Shown: positions 22,701 through 34,700 of the stretch, one piece after another
Layout of the letters: the number at the start of each line of letters is the position of its first letter
Numbering within the stretch: position 1 is the stretch's first letter
From: Schistocephalus solidus
Taxonomy: Eukaryota > Platyhelminthes > Cestoda > Diphyllobothriidea > Diphyllobothriidae
Reading direction: 5' to 3'
Length of the DNA: 64,000 nt
NCBI GenBank assembly: GCA_017591395.1
Contig: WEDG01003378.1
Span: 1 to 64,000 of the forward strand
The notes under the pieces: generated by a model
Told to the model about the DNA's origin: nothing
What the model saw: the letters and a program-made list of their open reading frames with translations, nothing else
Databases searched by the model: none
Made by a program: the position numbers and the translations under genes

Positions 22701-25700
22701 GGATGGCGAAAACAATCTCAAGCAAAGGGAAATTGTTCGCGCTGATTGTTTACAAGTAAATAATTTGGGATGAATTTATAATATTTTACATATAAATGTT
22801 CGTTCCCAATCATACTTTCAGAGTTGTTCATGCTTTTGGCTATAAGTCACTTCTAGCAGCTGCTATGTGGTAGGCTCTGCCTTCTGTACAAAATAGGTTT
22901 CGGGAAAACCATTTAGTCTTTGAAGTCGATCAAATATTTCTAGATTATTTTGCAACGTAAAATTCGCATTTTTTCTTAAAAGGTTTTCACCCCTGAAGAA
23001 TTCGGTTGGGCTGTTGAAGTCGAGGCTCCCAATCCGGAGTTGTATCATTTCAGTGGACAAATGTAAGTTAATTTAGCACTGACATCTGCGTGTTATAGTA
23101 AGTGGTTTACATAATTGGAAGTCGCACATTGATTCATATAAATTGTATAAATTCACAAGTTATCTGTCCTCCAAAGGCATGTTTGAAGATTCTACTTTCT
23201 GTACAGGATTATCAAACTATATCTGTGTATGACATCAAAGTCTCTTATTTGAGTCTTCGAGAACCCGACATTTCTGTGGAATTGTTTTCAGAATTACGTA
23301 GCTCATCGTGTTTAAGATTTTATTTATGACGACACCATTTTACAAGAGTTTAACATTCAAAAACCATCCAAGCACCTAACGACGTGCGAATTAATATTGC
23401 TTATTTCACATGTGCGTTCTTGGCGACTGCATTTTCACTGAATTTGTCCCGAAGCAGTTGTTGACACCTAATCGAACTTGTTTGCCGACGGACAAAACAT
23501 TTGCATGTTCGTATAGCTTTTCCACACTGTTGCCCTTAGTCCCCATATCTTTTTTTCGGAGTCCTTTTATAAAAAATGGAAGTGCATTTTCTTTCCTACA
23601 TCCGCTCTTAATTATGTCCTTTTTTCAATTAAGCCTGGCACCGAAGCCGATTATAGTGAGGAAGGAAAACCTCCTTTTACGCGGCTGCATTTTGCGCAAC
23701 ACTGACGCGGTGGAGGGAATGGTCGTTTACGCTGGTGCGTCTTTACATTTTCTACCTTGCTATCTCATTCGACTCACTTGTCAATCAACTCATGAGTGTT
23801 GGTAGAGGGGCCAATTTGTCTAGACTAGCACCTGAGCGTCGATCTATAAATTCTACCCCACTCTTTTTGTTTCAGCCAACAACTGGCGTTGGCTTTCTTT
23901 TGGTTTTGTTATTTATAAACTGGGTCAGGCTTAGCGGAACCATTCGCGTACTCGTTATACTTTACAAGGGTGGGTACAATTCCTGTATATTTTGCTGTCA
24001 CACAGCCTACCCTGGGCCATTCAATACCTTTATCCGACTCTGTCTCTGACGATGGATTCGGGTGAGAATCCGAAATGTCAGGCTAATAAAGCTATTGTTC
24101 CAGTGATCTTGCCTCCTTCGTCGTGACAACCACTAACTTAAACAGTAGTAAAACAATATGACGCACCATTCGTGCAATGAATAATACTTGGATAGTCATT
24201 TATTTGAATTTTAACGAAAATTAGTAAAACAGTCTATTTTCTGATTCTGAGCACGTGCAGTCAGCCTCACCGCTTTTTCCTGACGTGGACGGTGTTTTTG
24301 CTTATTTACTGCATGTTTCACAGCAAAGAACTGTGTGCATTATTTTTATATTTGAAGCCGCAGAAGAGTAGTGTGAGGGTTTAATATATTGGAAATAGCA
24401 GGTGGACTTTTTCCAGCGGTGTGCTTATATTCGTTCCAAATTGCTCTACTGTTTTACTCACTGTATGGATGATCAAACATTACCCTTACAGCTGACGGTG
24501 AATGACTGTGGCCTGAGCCCATCATCGAGCATCCTACAGCGTAACACTTACTAAGGGTGGCCTTATTTGACTTAATTAGCGGTGCTGAATGTTACGTGCG
24601 CATGTTCTCGGATGCCACAGTACAGTTCAAGATCAGTTTTGTTCTCTGACGACTTGTTGGCTCTCTATTTTTTGCCTGGTTTTGCGTGTCCTAGCTCCAG
24701 CCCTCCTAGGGGACTTGGAAGGTTTCGCGACCGGATACATTTGTCTGAAACTCTCTTTTTGTATAATCTTGCCTCTGACTTATTCCCTCATACTTCTGTC
24801 TCGTTGCTCACACCAACCCTTGAAGGTCGTGAAACGAAGGCTGTGCTCAATAACTCTGGACGCAAATTTAAGCGAAGCAAGTTGGAGCGACGAATTAACA
24901 AAGACGTAATCTGGTGTGTTCTCATTCTAGTGATCGTCTGCATCACTGGAGCTTTGGGTAAGTAGACCCCAGAATTTTTTTTCAGACTTATCTCTGGTCC
25001 TTTTAACTTAAACTTCAAACGTTCATTTTGACCCTCCGAATTATTTTCTTCTAACATGTCTACATTTGGCTGTTCTATGTGTGGTATTCTGACTTGACTT
25101 ATGTTAAGGAAGGCTCCTTGTCCGATGGAGCGGAAAATGCATTACATTTTAACTACCATACCAAAAACATCACTTTCTGCAAGGCATCAAGTACACGCTT
25201 CGAGGGGTCCATAACCCCTTTTATACGCGGAAAGTGACAGTTCGATGGTCGAGTTTGTCGATGTCAACTGCGAGCCTCACAGTAGGCTGAGACCAAGCGT
25301 GGTGACCTGCGCGTGAAATAGTTTTAAGCGAGAGTATACTTGCACTGCATCTACCGCACTCTCTTTTTCCTCGCCTTTCCATGCCCTTTGTTGAGACAGA
25401 GTCAAGATGACCGGAGGTGGGATCGGGTGCAGGTGGTTGTCACGGAGAAATCCGCACCTAAGCATATCGCCACGTTCCCTGGTCGACAGTAAATACTTGA
25501 CCAGGATTTAAACAGCAACAGCAGCAAAAACAACAACAAGGGGATAGAGGCAGCGACACGGATCCCGGCTCATGCAGCCTGGCCTTCGTATCATTACACC
25601 CATAATACACCACCTAATTACACCCCGATTTGGCCAAAATTTTGTACACCAAAACAAGGGCAAGGGCAACTGCATCTAGGAAGGCGCAGAGAAACCTCAC

Positions 25701-28700
25701 AGACCAGAAAGCTAATAGTTAATTATGATAACGGCTGTGTCATTAAGATCTGTCATAAGGCTTGAAAATAAGGACCACGTTGGTTCATGTCACGCCTTAG
25801 ATGGACTGCGCTAAACATGTGTTAATCCTTATCTAGTTCCGCAAATGCCTGCGACTTGCGTTAAATCGAGATGCAAGACACGTTATCATCTGCACTTAAT
25901 CATATTACCCCCACGGGTATTCGGCGGCAAATTCCCCTCTAAAACTAATCGCATCAACTTGAATTTATAGTAACGCCTTAAGCGTTGTGGCTTGGAAGGT
26001 TGCAAACTGACGGCATATAGGTCTGTACCGCTCTTCACCGAGCATCAGGCTGCCATGGCTCCTCCCTACTGCGTTTTGTGCAACAGTCACTTCGAGGAGA
26101 TCCCTGAGTCCCCACTTTTAAACCAGGCTCCTGTGGAGTTTTAGACAGGATCCTGTTTGGTAATTGCGGGCTCGTTTCGTTTCTAGGCTGCAAGATATTG
26201 GCAAATACACTGTGAAAGCAATTCTTAACATAAACACCAAAGTTCAGTTGGCATAGAGCATAACCCACGATTTCGCGTTTTTTCTCAAACTATTTTAAGC
26301 ATAGAACTTGTCAATGTTATAGAACAAAAGCATTGCCTCCCGACATTATTGTCCTTTTAGAGCAAAAAAGCACAGCTTCACAACTGCGAATTTTGGGATC
26401 TGAAAGCCCTCTCATTTCCTTAAGCATGACACGATAATTAAAATTGTGTCTTACCGGATTTACATCAACCACAAATTTGAAGTTATAGCTCGAGGAGGCT
26501 GGTTTCATAACCTTGTTTTCATCTAGACAAACGCCTTCTTCCAGGGTAACCCGCGCGGGGATGCTCTTGTAGTCGACTTTAGGTAGCAGCACACAGAAAA
26601 TCGCTAGGATCCAATGGAAGCCAATTTTCATCGCCTAATGTCACCTTATTTTATGAGAAAATAACTTTGAATCATATTCTGAGGGTGCAATAAAGATGTT
26701 TTTGACGGTGCATAACCACTTTATAATAGCGTCCAACACGCCCCAATGGTAGCTGGATTTCCGTCAGATAGCCTCAGTTCCGATACTTGTCATAAATACT
26801 GACAGACGTCATCATGCAGACCTTACTCGTAAAATAAATGTAGTGAAAATTGACATTCCTGGAAGTATTGAATATATTGAGCAACATTGCGATTATTAAA
26901 ATTTATGCGAAGGTGCCTCCCTGACGGAAGTGCCTAACCTGATCCAATTTTCTACATAATTTCCATCCCAACAAGATTGAGAAACTTTTAACAAACTGCC
27001 TCTTTCGCTTCTTAGGTTGCTATATTTGGCTTCAGAGCTTCCCCAGTTATGAAATTCCGTTTTTGGCGGGCCACAACTCCGAAGGCGCCTCGCTTGAGGC
27101 ATTTATCAACTTTTGGACATGCGTTATCATCTTCCAGGTGCGATTTCGCAGACTTTTTCAGGATACAATTTGCAATTAACTTGACTGGAGGTTCAGAAAA
27201 CCAAAAATAACACATATTAGGTGTGGGTGTGTACCTAACTAGCTGATAGTTGAGCCCAAAATGATACGTTACCTAGTTTACAGCCTGGTCCAAACAACCC
27301 AGGTAATGAATTTGACACTTCCTACTGACTAATTAAGGTTGTTTTTGACTGCGGCACTTAAAACACCCAAAGGATGACCACAAAAATCAAAATTTAGGCT
27401 CTTAACTGTGTTCTCGACGTAATTTTGGATATTTTAGAGCTTCGGGAATTCCGATATATCGAGGTTAACTGTATTTAGTCTCCTCCACGAAGGTTAAGAA
27501 TTGGGTCGTGTTGTTTTGCTATCTAACTGATGTGTTTCATGTAGTATTGGATACCCTTTAGTGTACTACTCCCGTGAATGCATATCTGTTTAAGCATACT
27601 TGAGGAAACTCGTTACTCAATCAGTTTGGGTATAATCCACTCCTGATGTAGGCTTATTTGAAGTTCGACTGTGCTATTCTTGCAGGGCTGCACCGTATTT
27701 CGCTTTTAATGATCAATTCGTAGAAATTAAAACCTTCAAAGTTAACAATCAACCAGAGGAGATGTCTCAGCTATGAAGATGTCGAACTTGCAAGAATAGT
27801 TAGGTTAGAGACATAATTGTGCGTGGGGATTAAATGTCTCCAAGTTCACTATTGCATTTGCAAAAACAACGACGATAAACTAGAAAGTATGGGTATGACT
27901 GGCGTAGCTTTGTAAAAAAATAAACTGGCAGCATCCGATGGCTCTTGAGTAAATGAGAGGGCAGGATCTCCATTACAAACCAAGTTACGTAGCATGTTTC
28001 ACAGCAAAGCACATGTTATCAAGTTAGTCAACCTTTCAGGAGGCTGGCCTCCTCCTCTACATTGGTCTTCCTGATGTTGGCTGCTGAGGCGACGTCTTCT
28101 TCCGACGCTTATGCCTGTTTTTCCCTGTCCCGCAGAACACTCGATGCGTTTCCGAAAGTAACCTTAGGACTTCCTCTGTGTAACCCTTCATCCAATTTGA
28201 GGAGCCTTACTGACAGAGACAAGGGACGCTGGGATACCAATTCGAGGCGTATTTCCCATCACTATCCAACAATATCGCAACCCTTACCGAGGCAATTGGT
28301 AGTTGAGTACGTGCGTCAAACTTGGCCAATGTGCAGTCGCACGGTCTCTGTCAATAATACTCCTAGAGTATATCCTAGTCAGCATCATGTCGTCGTATTG
28401 CGAGGAATATCCACTGGCTAATCCATTCTCTTAAGAGGGTGCCTAATTGAGCTAAATGGCTAATTCTGTGTACACGGCTAGCGAGCACTAAACACTACTG
28501 TTGTGTCTGAGTTAGGTCAAGGACTCAGGAAAGTCCTGACCAGAGGCCGCTTACTTCTTTCAATGCCGTTTCAGACTTAAGTTGGGTCGTACTGGCTTGT
28601 CTGCACCTCCTTCTATGTAAATATGAGTGCCCTGTGTGTGTATGCGCACGCTCCTTTTTCAAAACTGTAACGACTTGGTACTATTCTGATTGTACTTCCG

Positions 28701-31700
28701 TTAACATTCCTGATTAGCCGATGATGTTTGTTGCCTTCTTCCTGCGCTTCAGAACATCATCCCCCTTCCGCTGTATGTAACCATCGAATTTGTTAAACTC
28801 TCTCAAGTCTGGTTCATCAGTAACGACATTGAGCTCTATGATGAGGAGAAGAACAAACGCATAGAGGTGCGAGCCTTCAATATTCCCGAGGATCTCGGTC
28901 AAATTGAGTATGTCTTCTGCGACAAAACTGGCACTTTAACAGAGAACAAGATGGAATTCAAGCGGGCGGCAATCAATGGAGTCGATTATTGGGCAGATGA
29001 AGGTAAGTCTCCCTGTTGCTTTGTGGCCAAATGGGAGAATATTAAAGAGAACTGCAAGGAGTAAATAAAACTTGCTAACCTCAGGTCCTTATTTTCACGT
29101 TAATTGGTAAGTCTAGGATGTAAGCAATAAAGTCTTGCTCGTTAGAAATACAGCCGGTCTTGCTATCCATTAGCTGTTTTGATGCTTCTCGACACAAGCA
29201 TTTGCTCAACCTTCGTTCGGCTTGATTTGTTCTTGGAATCCTACAGCAAATTGACAGTGACAGGGAAGCTTTTTAAATACGGTATAGCCTCGCAGTGTCA
29301 TGGAGCTCTAGCTACACTGCTATTTTGTATTTGACAGTTCGTGTGCCAGCCCTTAGTCAACCACCGCGTGATAACACTAACACTGTTGGTTCCACAAAGA
29401 TTTTGGACCGACTTAAGGGACTGCGTATTCCCCTTCTGGTCTTTGAAGGCTGTTTCACCATTTGCCAACTGTGGGCACGACGGACTATCAGGTCGTTTGT
29501 CATCCTGGGCATCAGTTAAGTTGCTGACTTAGGACGTGTAAATAGCGGCTCATAATTTCTTTCAGCATGAGGCTGAGTCTAGTTCCTTCTCCATGTAGCG
29601 ATGCTGTTAACTTGGCACTTCCAACTATGATGTGTGCCGCAGATACCTTCTGCTTCTTTAGGCTCACAGTTACGAAATGAAATGAAAGCGTGAGTTATTT
29701 ATTTAACAGTTCAGAATGGTAAACTTTGCTCTCCTTGTCACCTATTTCCCCCAGCATTCACTTCAAACTTTTGTAGAGATTCTGTTATAAAAAAGTCGAC
29801 GACATGATCAGTTGACCATATGTTTTCAAAATACTTTAGAAGTAATTATGCGTATAAGAAGACGAGAAGCCTGTGTTTGGATCCAACATTGCATTTTTCA
29901 GGCCTTTTGGGCCCGTCGTCAGGTGGCACATTGAGCTATTCCGGTCAGTTGAAATTCGAACTCGTCTCCGCCGAGAAAGTGTGGGGCTGGCCGTAGCACC
30001 TGATTAGCGGATGGCAAATGGATCTGCCAAACGACTGACGTCTCCGTCGAAGGCCACTTCTCCTGCAGCAAGCACAATGTCCTGCCATACGATTAGCTCA
30101 AGACCACCACACAGTTTAAAGTGAAATGGCGCCCTGGAGAAGATGAGGGGGTGGCCACGAAATAAGATTTCTCTTTTGATCCCACGCAGCAATTTTGTAA
30201 TTCATACTCCACCATCCTAACTTGCATACGGGGTTCGCCAGCACAATTGGCTATTTCATAATTAGATTCTTTCTGATAAATAAAACTAGATGATTGACCG
30301 ATTGGTGGTACATCTTTTGGGTTCATGTAGTTCACACCGAATGAACTATTTGTACTGTTAAATTGTTTTGTCACGTCCCAGAATCGGTCATACTTCTGCC
30401 TGCTTTCATATGGAAATTAAATTAGCATTACAGTTCACAATTATTCGTCATATTTTTTTTCATTCCAGCCGTTCCTTCCGAGAGCCGGGTTTCCGGACGG
30501 GACGTTGCATGCGTGAGTTGACGCTATTTTTTATCTTGACTGCAGAAATGTTAATGACTGTCGTTAGGAGAGTCAGTAGCATCGATTTTTTCGTACAGTG
30601 AATCGATTTCTACGGTTATACGTCGAGAGGAAGCCATGCGCGTAGGCAGTCTCCAGCAGGTGGTTAGCTGAGGAGCTTCATTGAAGCAATGTGCTCAGTT
30701 TCGGATACGGAGGTTCTTTTTAGGAGGTACATAGGCTTTGGCTCATGTAGGCCACTTAATACGCGCCAGTCCGTCAGGTCATCTAATGTACCACGCTTAG
30801 CGGTAACCTACACGCACAGGAGCCAGCCAAGCGCAAACGCCTATCATTCAGTGAGCCGACCCACTTGGTTGATCAATTAACCAAGAAACAGGCTGCTCTA
30901 TATAAAACGCAGTATTATTGACTAACAATTATTGATGTTACAGAATAAGCCAAAACAAAATGCATACGAACTACAAACTTACCGAACCACTGGTTTACCG
31001 GATTCGAAACGAGTTTTCTAAATCTAGCAGCTTAGGTAATGAGACTAATTGATGCGAATCTGAGCAAACTGTACTTTGAGCTCTCTCCAGGTTGCTGAAA
31101 ATTTCCTGTCCGTTTCAGTTTCGTGTTTCTGTAGTCTATATCAAAAACAATGACCCACTTGTGGAGCCATTCGTGAACCTCACAGGCCAGTGCCCTATTT
31201 CACGCTTGCTTAGCCAGAGCTGGATCATATTCTCCTCATATTGAACTTCTGCCCACTGGTCCATCGCCTCCCACCCTGCGTGACTTTTACTTTGTGTCAT
31301 TACTGTACGACATGCCTGAGGTTTTCATGCTTTTTTAAAATTATATTTATACCTTCATAAAGGCACACAACTGTTGGCAGTAAGCTGAGAGCAGGTACTG
31401 ATCGAAGTGCGCACCAGATACGCAAGTGAGATTTGCGTAACCTCTGCAACCGTCTTGCGGCAAAGCCATGTGTGTATAAAGTGGTTCAAGAAACATTCAC
31501 AATCCTTGATGTGCCACTGAATTCATAATTTGCCTAATGTAATTACCCTTACCCCTCATAAGCGTCACAAGGTCCTACTTAACATTTTGACAGAAAAGAC
31601 ACAAACAGGAGGGAAATTGATTTTTTACGGCTTGCAGGTTTTGCCATAGCTAGGATTGCGCTTGCGGAAAAAAGCCAGGACACACCCGTGGGTCTACCAC

Positions 31701-34700
31701 GCGAGTGCGTGAAAGCGGTGCAGCTGGGTGCCTGAGATCGGGTGACCCGTTCTGGTGCATCTGTTGCGTAGTCGCCCGAGGCTCTGATCGGTTGGGCCAG
31801 GACTGTTGCGAAAGGCCGAATTAATAGCGTCGTCCTGCAAAGAAAACTTGAGCGTCAATCCGATGTGAGGTTTTCTTCATATTTCTATCATGATGCGATA
31901 TCGCTCGTCTGCATTGTGGTTCGTTTGTCATTTAACATCGTCCATAGTACTGTTTTTCTAGTAGCGTTCCCGTACTCTCTATGGTACGCAGCTCCAAACA
32001 GCATGATAAGCTCAGTAAGATGGACAGTGGAGATTTGTTATGCGTTGAGGCCAGAACTGGGGGTCAAAAATGCCGTGATTATGTAATATGTTCTCATTGA
32101 CAGTATGTCTTACGTGAGAGTTGGGCAAACACACATATATAATCAAAACATGAAGTGGGTAAAATGGGACACGCACATGACCTCATTGCAAGCACGTCTT
32201 CCTTTGGCGTTTGTGGCTTTCTCGGTCTCCTGTTAGGGCAAATGTTGCTTGTGTTATTGGTCGGCAGGACGAACAGTCCTAGAAGTAGAATCACGATAGA
32301 CGGCGAGAACACTTAAGTGCTAGTGGGAAACCAAGTGCTACGCAATATGGTCTGCGTGCAGTATCGCCCACTATTTTTTTCTGGTTGTACTGACGCAGTG
32401 CTGGAAGTCTGAGTGTGGGTTTCGTCTGCCGTCAGTTTGACAGGAGTCGACAGTGGGCGTTCTGGCCAGAGGCAAGACATACGTCACTCAGTACAGCACG
32501 CTACGCGGTTAAGGAATATTGGTCAAGGCCTCTTTCTGTCGTTGGCTTACTCGCTGCTCACCCTGAGCGCATTCTTGAACTTCCCAGCAGTTACGATTAT
32601 CCGTGTGTAACGGCACACTAGCGTTTTCCTCACACTCTCACTGGTAAGTGGTGCAAGAAACAGTGTGGGGATTGTCATTTTTGGTACCCAGAGGTATTTC
32701 GATGCCGGTACACCCTAAAAAACACCGAGACCTGATGGTTAATTGCAGGTGTGAGCAGGCGGGACAAGGCTGCCTAAGCATATTCATTCCAGTGCCAGCA
32801 TTATGGTCCCTGAGAGGTCAATCCGAGCTTCTTAGTTAAATTTTGGAGACAATTTCAGCACAGCTTCTGTGGGGTTGGAAAATGAAGTTTTGCGCATTAT
32901 GTTGTCGCCGTAATCTCTTTTTCTCGAAAAAACTGAAAACGTAAACTGCAGGATCCTGAGTAGACTTCTATTTGAGAAAAAAGTTCCTTATTTTCTATTC
33001 CATAAGCTCCTCGGCTGCAAAATGAACGACTGGGTCTTGGAAAACTTTTCAATACTACCTTCACTAAAAGACAATTCGTGATCGTGCAAGCATTCCCTTA
33101 CTTGCTCGTTTGAAATTCCTCCAAACTATTTCTACCAAACTGGTCGTTTACCTTTCTCTCAACTCTAAAATTTTCTCGTGTACCAGTTATGCGTGTAGAC
33201 AATTGCCAAAGTTCACTTGAATGTAAAAAAAACATACTTTAATCCACCCCTGAATGATGAGCTTTTTTGAAAGCCGCGAATGCACTCTTACCATATTTCC
33301 GTTGTTTACTCTCCTCACTGGAGATTGCATTTGTTCCTCTTTTCCTCTAGGATAATTTTGAGTACTCTCGCCTCTCTTCCGTACAAAACGTGCTCTCGGC
33401 CTTTGGTTCGCACCAAAATTCCCTCTCAACTTCGTTCCAGAAAAGGTGCTGCAATGTGGCCTCCACATCCTACGCCGAGGGTAACGCCGATCAAATCGTG
33501 TCTGCGGTTCATGGAGCAATCTCCTACCCAATCACCGTGCCCTGGCTCCACAAGGTTGTTTACCAAAAAAGGGTGCTCGAAAGTCTTCGCACTCCCCTAC
33601 GGCCCTCCCCTCTCTCTCATGTTTTCCTTCTTCCTCGGACCGGACGCTGCGTGCCGAGGCGTCTGATCTTGAACCAGAGCAGTGTCAGCGAATTCAGGAC
33701 TTTTTCTTGTGTCTAGCGATCTGCAACACCGTCGTGGTTTCTGTCAACAAAAATGTACCTGCTCCGGTAAGACAATTTTCTTTCCTGTAGTATTAAGTGG
33801 TTTCATAATCCTTTCTTCTGGAGGAACAATCTTAAAATAGTCATCATTTTTATATTGCCTGATTGTTCAATTCTTCTGTCCTTCAATTTTATCCTCTAAA
33901 TGCGCTTTCTTCCTTAAATTTGCATCACTTGATCCTGCATGCCATAAGTTCACGTTCAGAGGGTTGCCTTCTTCCCTTTATCCTCCACTCCAGCTCGCAC
34001 CAGCACCAAGGGTCCACCGGTTTCACATTCGCCGAAACCGCCTAGGCTCCAAGGGCCAACTGGCACCGGAGGACGGCCTTCCTACTCGTTCCTATCATTT
34101 CCACTTATCCCGATCCTCAAAAGCCCTTTCCAACTCCAAATTCAAGCAAATTTCAGCTAGCCTGGGAAATCTGTTGCCGCGGGGAAAGCGATCGAGTCGA
34201 CGTGTAGCCAACTACTCCTCACCGGACGACCCTGCCGGCGCCAACGCGAGGGAGAACGAGGTCACTGCTCGCGACGTAGATGGTACCTGCGTTCAAGTTG
34301 ACCACCAGGAGCCTGTGATCTTTACCCTCTCCAACAACGGCGACACTGAAGGGTGTCCGGGATCCGCCACTGTTGTTGAGTCTGCAGTAGATCGCGCAAG
34401 CCGTTCCACAAGAATCATTGAGGGCTACTCGAATTCGCATTTTCAGGCGAGAGCCACTGCTGGGTACAACCGTCTCGCAAATGGTCGACCTCTTAGTGTC
34501 GTGGCGGAGTCCTCACAGGCCTCACAAGCGACCGATTCAGTGCGTCAGGGCTGTATAATTGGTGGCATACCGCACCTAGGTCACTCGGCAACTGCAATCA
34601 GTTCAGCTCCAACTCGTGTGACTCCCCTTACCGACCGTGGGATGCGAGGGAATGTCATTGACCGTCCCTCGTCAACTACGCCGGATGGTAAGTATAGACT

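Noticed and set aside
28714..28902. Minus-strand 62-codon frame opposite exon 7
   Set aside because: It is the antisense shadow of the conserved ATPase exon; the sense strand carries the P-type motifs.
33280..33716. Two overlapping open frames of 128 and 108 codons covering exon 8
   Set aside because: Neither contains the conserved [14 protein letters not shown] text, which lies in the third frame ending at a proper donor.
34219..34440. Minus-strand frame opposite exon 9
   Set aside because: Shadow of a sense frame that fits phase and splice signals on both sides.
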